The notes under the pieces are model-generated. The model searched no databases. It was not told the origin of the DNA and was given only the letters and a program-made list of their open reading frames with translations. A stretch of DNA of 17,837 bases from Proteiniphilum sp. Its GTDB lineage: Bacteria; Bacteroidota; Bacteroidia; Bacteroidales; Dysgonomonadaceae. Location: the NCBI GenBank assembly GCA_031255275.1, contig JAIRSV010000099.1, positions 1 to 17,837 on the forward strand, written 5' to 3'. Within the stretch, counting starts at the first letter, position 1; every line of letters starts with the position of its first letter. Both the position numbers and the translations under genes were made by a program. Shown here in pieces: positions 14,991 through 17,837 of the stretch.

Positions 14991-16016
14991 ATGAAACGTA
15001 ACAGACAAACCCTCCCGCTCCTCCTGCTCCTCCTTGCCGTCAGCCTCTCCTCCTGCGAAAAGGAGATCAGCTTCAACGGCACCGTCACCGCCCCCCGGCC
15101 GGTGATGAACGGAATCCTCACACCCGGCTCCGCCGTCTCGCTGCACCTCTCCCGCAGCCGGTTCGTCCTCGGAGAACAGACGCCGCTCAGCCCCATCTCC
15201 GACGCCACGGTGTCGCTCTCGGTGAACGACGCGCCCCTGGGCGGGCCGCTCATCCACTTCGGCGAAGGCACCTACATGGGAAGCTACACCCCGAAAGCCG
15301 GCGACAGAATAAAGATAGAAGTCACCGCCGGCGGATTCGGCAAATTCACCGCACAGACCCTCATCCCGAAAAAGCCCGTCGTCACGGTCACCGATTCCAC
15401 CGTCACCCTCGAAAGGGAAGAGGGCGCATACGGACAGATCGAATACCGCAGGATGAAGGTACAGCTGAAGTTGACGGACGCGGCCGCCGAAGAGAACTAT
15501 TATTACATAAAAGCCACGCAGTATTTCTACCACGACGGCAATCCGGCGGGAGAATACGCCCTGGAGCTGGAGATCGCCGATATTCTGAAGAACAATATCA
15601 GCGACGGCGGGAATCTCTTTGATGACCTCTTCGACGACGGCGAAGAAAGATACTACCGGACAAAGAATCTGTTCAGCGACCGGTTTGTCAACGGAAAAGA
15701 GATCCTGTTTGATTTCATGTATCAGGACGTCCTCAATGACGACGTGATTTACGGCAACGGCAACGCGACCGGCGACGGTGACGCGACCGGCGACGGTGAC
15801 GGCGTCGACGGCCCCGGCCGAGAGACGGAATACGTCATAGAAATAGGAGAAATCACAAAAGACCTGTATCTGTATCTGATTTCGGGCGAACGGTTCGAAC
15901 GCACCTGGGAATCACCGATCAGCGAGCCGGTGCTGATCCATTCGAATATCGAAAACGGCATCGGCATTCTCGGATCCTGCAATACATACCGGTTCACATC
16001 ACGTTTTCAACGCTGA
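14991..16016 (+). CDS. DUF4249-family lipoprotein, partner of the TonB receptor
   Basis: A 341-aa outer-membrane lipoprotein: basic start, leucine-rich segment and lipobox LSSC (Cys22) followed by EKE. Family-like pieces are the early VMNGILTPGSAVSLHLSRSR, a first beta-sandwich region to about residue 120, and the closing EPVLIHSNIENGIGILGS, which is the DUF4249 hallmark. The function of the family is unknown; its genes regularly follow TonB-dependent receptors, so a substrate-binding accessory role is inferred. Between the domains is a strongly acidic part: DDLFDDGEE near 209-217, and the repeat ATGDGD-ATGDGD-GVDG (259-274) encoded by an 18-bp tandem repeat. It is the last plus-strand gene before the convergent terminator. 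Confidence 0.9.
   Translation: MKRNRQTLPLLLLLLAVSLSSCEKEISFNGTVTAPRPVMNGILTPGSAVSLHLSRSRFVLGEQTPLSPISDATVSLSVNDAPLGGPLIHFGEGTYMGSYTPKAGDRIKIEVTAGGFGKFTAQTLIPKKPVVTVTDSTVTLEREEGAYGQIEYRRMKVQLKLTDAAAEENYYYIKATQYFYHDGNPAGEYALELEIADILKNNISDGGNLFDDLFDDGEERYYRTKNLFSDRFVNGKEILFDFMYQDVLNDDVIYGNGNATGDGDATGDGDGVDGPGRETEYVIEIGEITKDLYLYLISGERFERTWESPISEPVLIHSNIENGIGILGSCNTYRFTSRFQR
15765..15800 (+). repeat. 18-bp tandem repeat inside the DUF4249 gene
   Basis: gcgaccggcgacggtgac occurs twice in tandem and exactly in frame, encoding Ala-Thr-Gly-Asp-Gly-Asp twice, then leading into Gly-Val-Asp-Gly. The copies are identical, suggesting a recent duplication. Length change by one unit would keep the frame. 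Confidence 0.9.
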
Positions 16017-16098
16017 AACGGCCTGTTCACCCGCGCTGTCCGGGCAGAAACTCTCCCGACACAGCCGATTTGTGAGATAACAGCGCCGTTGCGGCATC

Positions 16099-16131
16099 AA
16101 AAAAGGGGCAGATCACTCAGATCTGCCCCTT
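16099..16131. terminator. Bidirectional terminator between convergent operons
   Basis: Stem aaggggcagatc/gatctgcccctt of 12 bp with a 5-nt loop (16103-16131). On the minus strand it is followed by six T (A-run at 16099-16104), so it ends the minus-strand lipoprotein unit. On the plus strand the tail is only AT-rich, but the hairpin could still help end the receptor/DUF4249 transcript. The rest of 16017-16166 shows nothing else that I can name. Confidence 0.82.
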
Positions 16132-16166
16132 ATATTATCGGAAGATACACCGACAGCAGCGACGGG

Positions 16167-16574
16167 TTATTCCCCGCCCTCCACCGGCTCCTCAGTCGGC
16201 TTCGGCAGCACCGTAACCTCGCAGACGGCAGACACCGCACGCTTGGAGGTGGCCGCAACGATCTCCGCATCACCCTCATGTTCGGCAATCACCAGCGCCA
16301 CGCCCTCCTCATCCGTCTCCTCGACAGACGCAACGTAAGCATTGTCGCTAGACCACTTCACCTTTTTGTCGGAAGTACCCTCAGGCAGAATCGTCACCCT
16401 CAGCACAGCCGTATCGCCCACAAAAAGCGTCATCATCCCGTCGTCCACCTCTTCAAAATCAATACTCACAGGCATCACCGCCTCGGGATGATCCATAATG
16501 CACGAAGCACACAGCACCAGCAGCACGGAAGCCGCCATAAAAAATGAAAACCTTTTCAACATTACTTTTGACAT
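16167..16574 (-). CDS. Small lipoprotein with a BIG2-type Ig-like domain
   Basis: A 135-aa protein with a lipoprotein signal (hydrophobic MAASVLLVLCASC; Cys25 from the first Met, Cys21 if MLKRFSFF is the start). One bacterial Ig-like group 2 domain follows at about 48-122: LFVGDTAVLRVTILPEGTSD, VKWSSDNAYVASVE, GDAEIVAAT, and the closing VCEVTVLP. The tail is acidic and proline-rich. No catalytic motif is visible; such domains mostly serve in adhesion or as structural modules on the cell surface. It lies 44 nt downstream of the FN3-like hypothetical gene and before a strong terminator, so the two probably form one transcript. Confidence 0.88.
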   Translation of the reverse strand: MSKVMLKRFSFFMAASVLLVLCASCIMDHPEAVMPVSIDFEEVDDGMMTLFVGDTAVLRVTILPEGTSDKKVKWSSDNAYVASVEETDEEGVALVIAEHEGDAEIVAATSKRAVSAVCEVTVLPKPTEEPVEGGE

Positions 16575-16618
16575 TTAATTAAGAATGAAAACAACCATAA
16601 AACATACCCGTCACGCAC

Positions 16619-17317
16619 TCAGGGGACAACCACATTCAGGATTTCGCTCCACGGCCCCTTTTCCCCGCGCGTATTCTCCCACCGCAGGGCATAATACATG
16701 GTTTTGCCGCGCACATCATTTTCAAAAGCCAGCGTCAGGGGCGAATTGGTATCCACCGTCGAGTGCGTCAGCCCGTCCCATCGCGAGACCGGCACATCAC
16801 TCAACACCCAGGCAATCTCCACACAATGCTGCCCGTCGGGCTTCCCCTTTTTATGCTTTCCGCCGCGGTCGAAGAAGGAAACCGTCACACGCCCCCTCAC
16901 CGACGTATCCGCATCCGAATCCGGGGCTTCCTTCGCCACCGGCGCCGGATGACGCGGACCGCTTGTACGGGCGGGAAATCCCATGTGAATGAGATCATCA
17001 TCCGTGATAAACAGTCCGTTCTTCAGCGCCGCATACAACTTCCGGTAAAACGGAACAAACGCCTCCTCGGCCTCCGTAAGCTTGAGCGTCTTGCTCGCCG
17101 ACCTCTCCGCCGGATCCAGCCACGCATCATACGCCCCTTTGAACGACACCCATTTCGGCACCACCTCTCCGTCGAGCCACTGCCCCTCAGGCGAAGTCGC
17201 ACCAAAACCCATTCTCTCCCGATTATCCGTCAGCAGCAGATAACCAAACGTAAGCCCCGTCTGAGTATATAAACCCTCGTGGCTTTTAGACAACCAATCA
17301 TGCACCCTCATTACCAT
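16619..17317 (-). CDS. Hypothetical protein with C-terminal FN3-like domain
   Basis: A 232-aa protein without a signal peptide or membrane segment. Three parts can be seen. The N-terminal part carries VHDWL (5-9) and aromatic residues. A helical middle (about 66-115, with DPAERSASKTLKLTEAEEAF and ITDDDLIHMGFP) follows. After a Pro/Asp-rich linker (116-138) comes a beta-rich C-terminal domain (about 140-232) ending TMYYALRWENTRG and GPWSEI, which looks like a fibronectin type III fold. I recall uncharacterised bacterial proteins with the same HDW opening and a YYA...EN.(R/K)G..GPWS ending, but no function. The start may also be the Met at residue 3. It is followed after 44 nt by the BIG2 lipoprotein. 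No clear promoter seen. Confidence 0.75.
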   Translation of the reverse strand: MVMRVHDWLSKSHEGLYTQTGLTFGYLLLTDNRERMGFGATSPEGQWLDGEVVPKWVSFKGAYDAWLDPAERSASKTLKLTEAEEAFVPFYRKLYAALKNGLFITDDDLIHMGFPARTSGPRHPAPVAKEAPDSDADTSVRGRVTVSFFDRGGKHKKGKPDGQHCVEIAWVLSDVPVSRWDGLTHSTVDTNSPLTLAFENDVRGKTMYYALRWENTRGEKGPWSEILNVVVP

Positions 17318-17398
17318 AGCTTTTTCTTTTTAGAATTTATTATTAATTGATATTTAACACCAAAGCAAAGAAACCATCCCCGGGTGAAGCGGGGGAAA

Positions 17399-17608
17399 CC
17401 GAAACCGATTCCGGGCGCGCCGAAAATGACCCGGGGCGCGCCGAAAATGACTCAGGGCGCGCCAAAAATGATTCGGGGGACGCCGAAAATGACTCGGGGG
17501 ACGCCGAAAATGATTCGGGGGACGCCGAAAATGATTCGGGGGACGCCGAAAATGATTCGGGGGACACCAAAAATGACTCGGGGAGCACCGGAAACAATCC
17601 CGGGAAGA
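17399..17608. repeat. Tandem array B: ten 21-bp units
   Basis: Ten consecutive 21-bp units start at 17399 and repeat every 21 bases to 17608. The central units (17483-17566) are nearly identical, with core CCGAAAATGATTCGGGG (a CCGAA/TTCGG dyad with a 5-bp spacer). Outer units diverge. All frames across the units are open on both strands because the unit is a multiple of three and has no stop codon; a plus-strand frame with a TTG start reads as Asp/Ser/Gly/Glu/Asn heptads, a minus one as Ser/Pro/Glu/Phe heptads. I see no gene in 17318-17812. The array lies upstream of the FN3-like gene. Confidence 0.9.
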
Positions 17609-17812
17609 CCCCGTCACAGGCAGCAGTCCCCCCCGCACAGGCAGCAGGCGCCCCCGGACGCGACACAGCCTCCGTACAGGCGACACGCCCCTCCGCCGGG
17701 CACCTTGGGGCGTCCCCTCTCAGGTCACCGAAACCCGTTTTCGCGAAAGAAACAAATAATCCCTGTACAATCATGGGGTAAATAAAATTTGTATTAAAAT
17801 TTGGAATCCGAC

Positions 17813-17835
17813 AAAAAACCCCTCCGGAACGGAGG
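17813..17835 (-). terminator. Rho-independent terminator of a gene beyond the right edge
   Basis: On the minus strand, stem cctccg/cggagg with loop ttc is followed by two G and six T (A-run at 17813-17818 on the plus strand). It would end a minus-strand gene that starts outside the window. Confidence 0.7.
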
Positions 17836-17837
17836 AC

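Noticed and set aside
16089..16547. 152-codon plus-strand frame opposite the BIG2 lipoprotein
   Set aside because: Starts in the terminator hairpin and is His/Arg-rich antisense; the minus-strand frame has a proper lipoprotein signal and Ig-like domain.
17347..17781. 144-codon Asp/Ser/Gly repeat protein with TTG start across array B
   Set aside because: Non-ATG start, no promoter, and competing open frames on both strands; the non-repeat tail has no recognisable domain. Translation cannot be excluded but is not supported.

Overview
The window looks like a piece of a Bacteroidota (Bacteroidales-type) chromosome. The signs are: promoter elements of the TAnnTTTG class in place of the E. coli -10 box; a serine dipeptidyl-peptidase of family S46; a TonB-dependent receptor paired with a DUF4249 lipoprotein; many short lipoprotein signal peptides; and a single-chain glycyl-tRNA synthetase. 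Coding regions are fairly GC-rich by eye, which leaves long non-coding reading frames on the opposite strands. A Tannerellaceae-like relative is my guess, not a demonstrated assignment.

Layout. 1-549 is gene-free and is a mosaic of short repeats: a 44-bp inverted repeat, a 25-bp direct repeat and two terminators facing opposite ways. 550-4260 (minus strand) holds a polysaccharide flippase followed by a secreted DPP7-type peptidase. 4261-4756 is the divergent control region between the flippase and glyQS; it carries nine 21-bp tandem units. 4757-6888 (plus) holds glyQS and a lipoprotein FKBP prolyl isomerase. 6943-10100 (plus) is a thiamine salvage operon: promoter, TPP riboswitch with an intrinsic terminator, then thiM-thiE-tenA-thiD, tightly packed. 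10140-10214 is tRNA-Val(GAC). 10347-16016 (plus) holds a prolyl oligopeptidase lipoprotein, a TonB-dependent receptor and a DUF4249 lipoprotein. A strong hairpin at 16099-16131 closes this run and also ends the convergent minus-strand pair 17317-16167, an FN3-like hypothetical followed by a BIG2-type lipoprotein. 17399-17608 is a second array of ten 21-bp units, and the window ends in a minus-strand terminator of a gene beyond the right edge.

How the parts work together. The thi operon makes thiamine phosphate from salvaged thiazole (ThiM) and pyrimidine (TenA releasing HMP, ThiD phosphorylating it), joined by ThiE; no de novo thiazole or pyrimidine synthesis gene is present in the window. 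Its leader can be folded as a clean OFF switch, because the 3' strand of the aptamer's P1 helix is exactly complementary to the 5' arm of the terminator. The DPP7 peptidase, the prolyl oligopeptidase and the TonB receptor/DUF4249 pair fit a peptide-using life style, though the receptor substrate cannot be read from sequence.

The least explained parts are the two 21-bp arrays. They differ in sequence but share the period and a CCGAA...TTCGG dyad, and in the first array the arms change together. The small FN3-like/BIG2 gene pair also has no known role that I can name.
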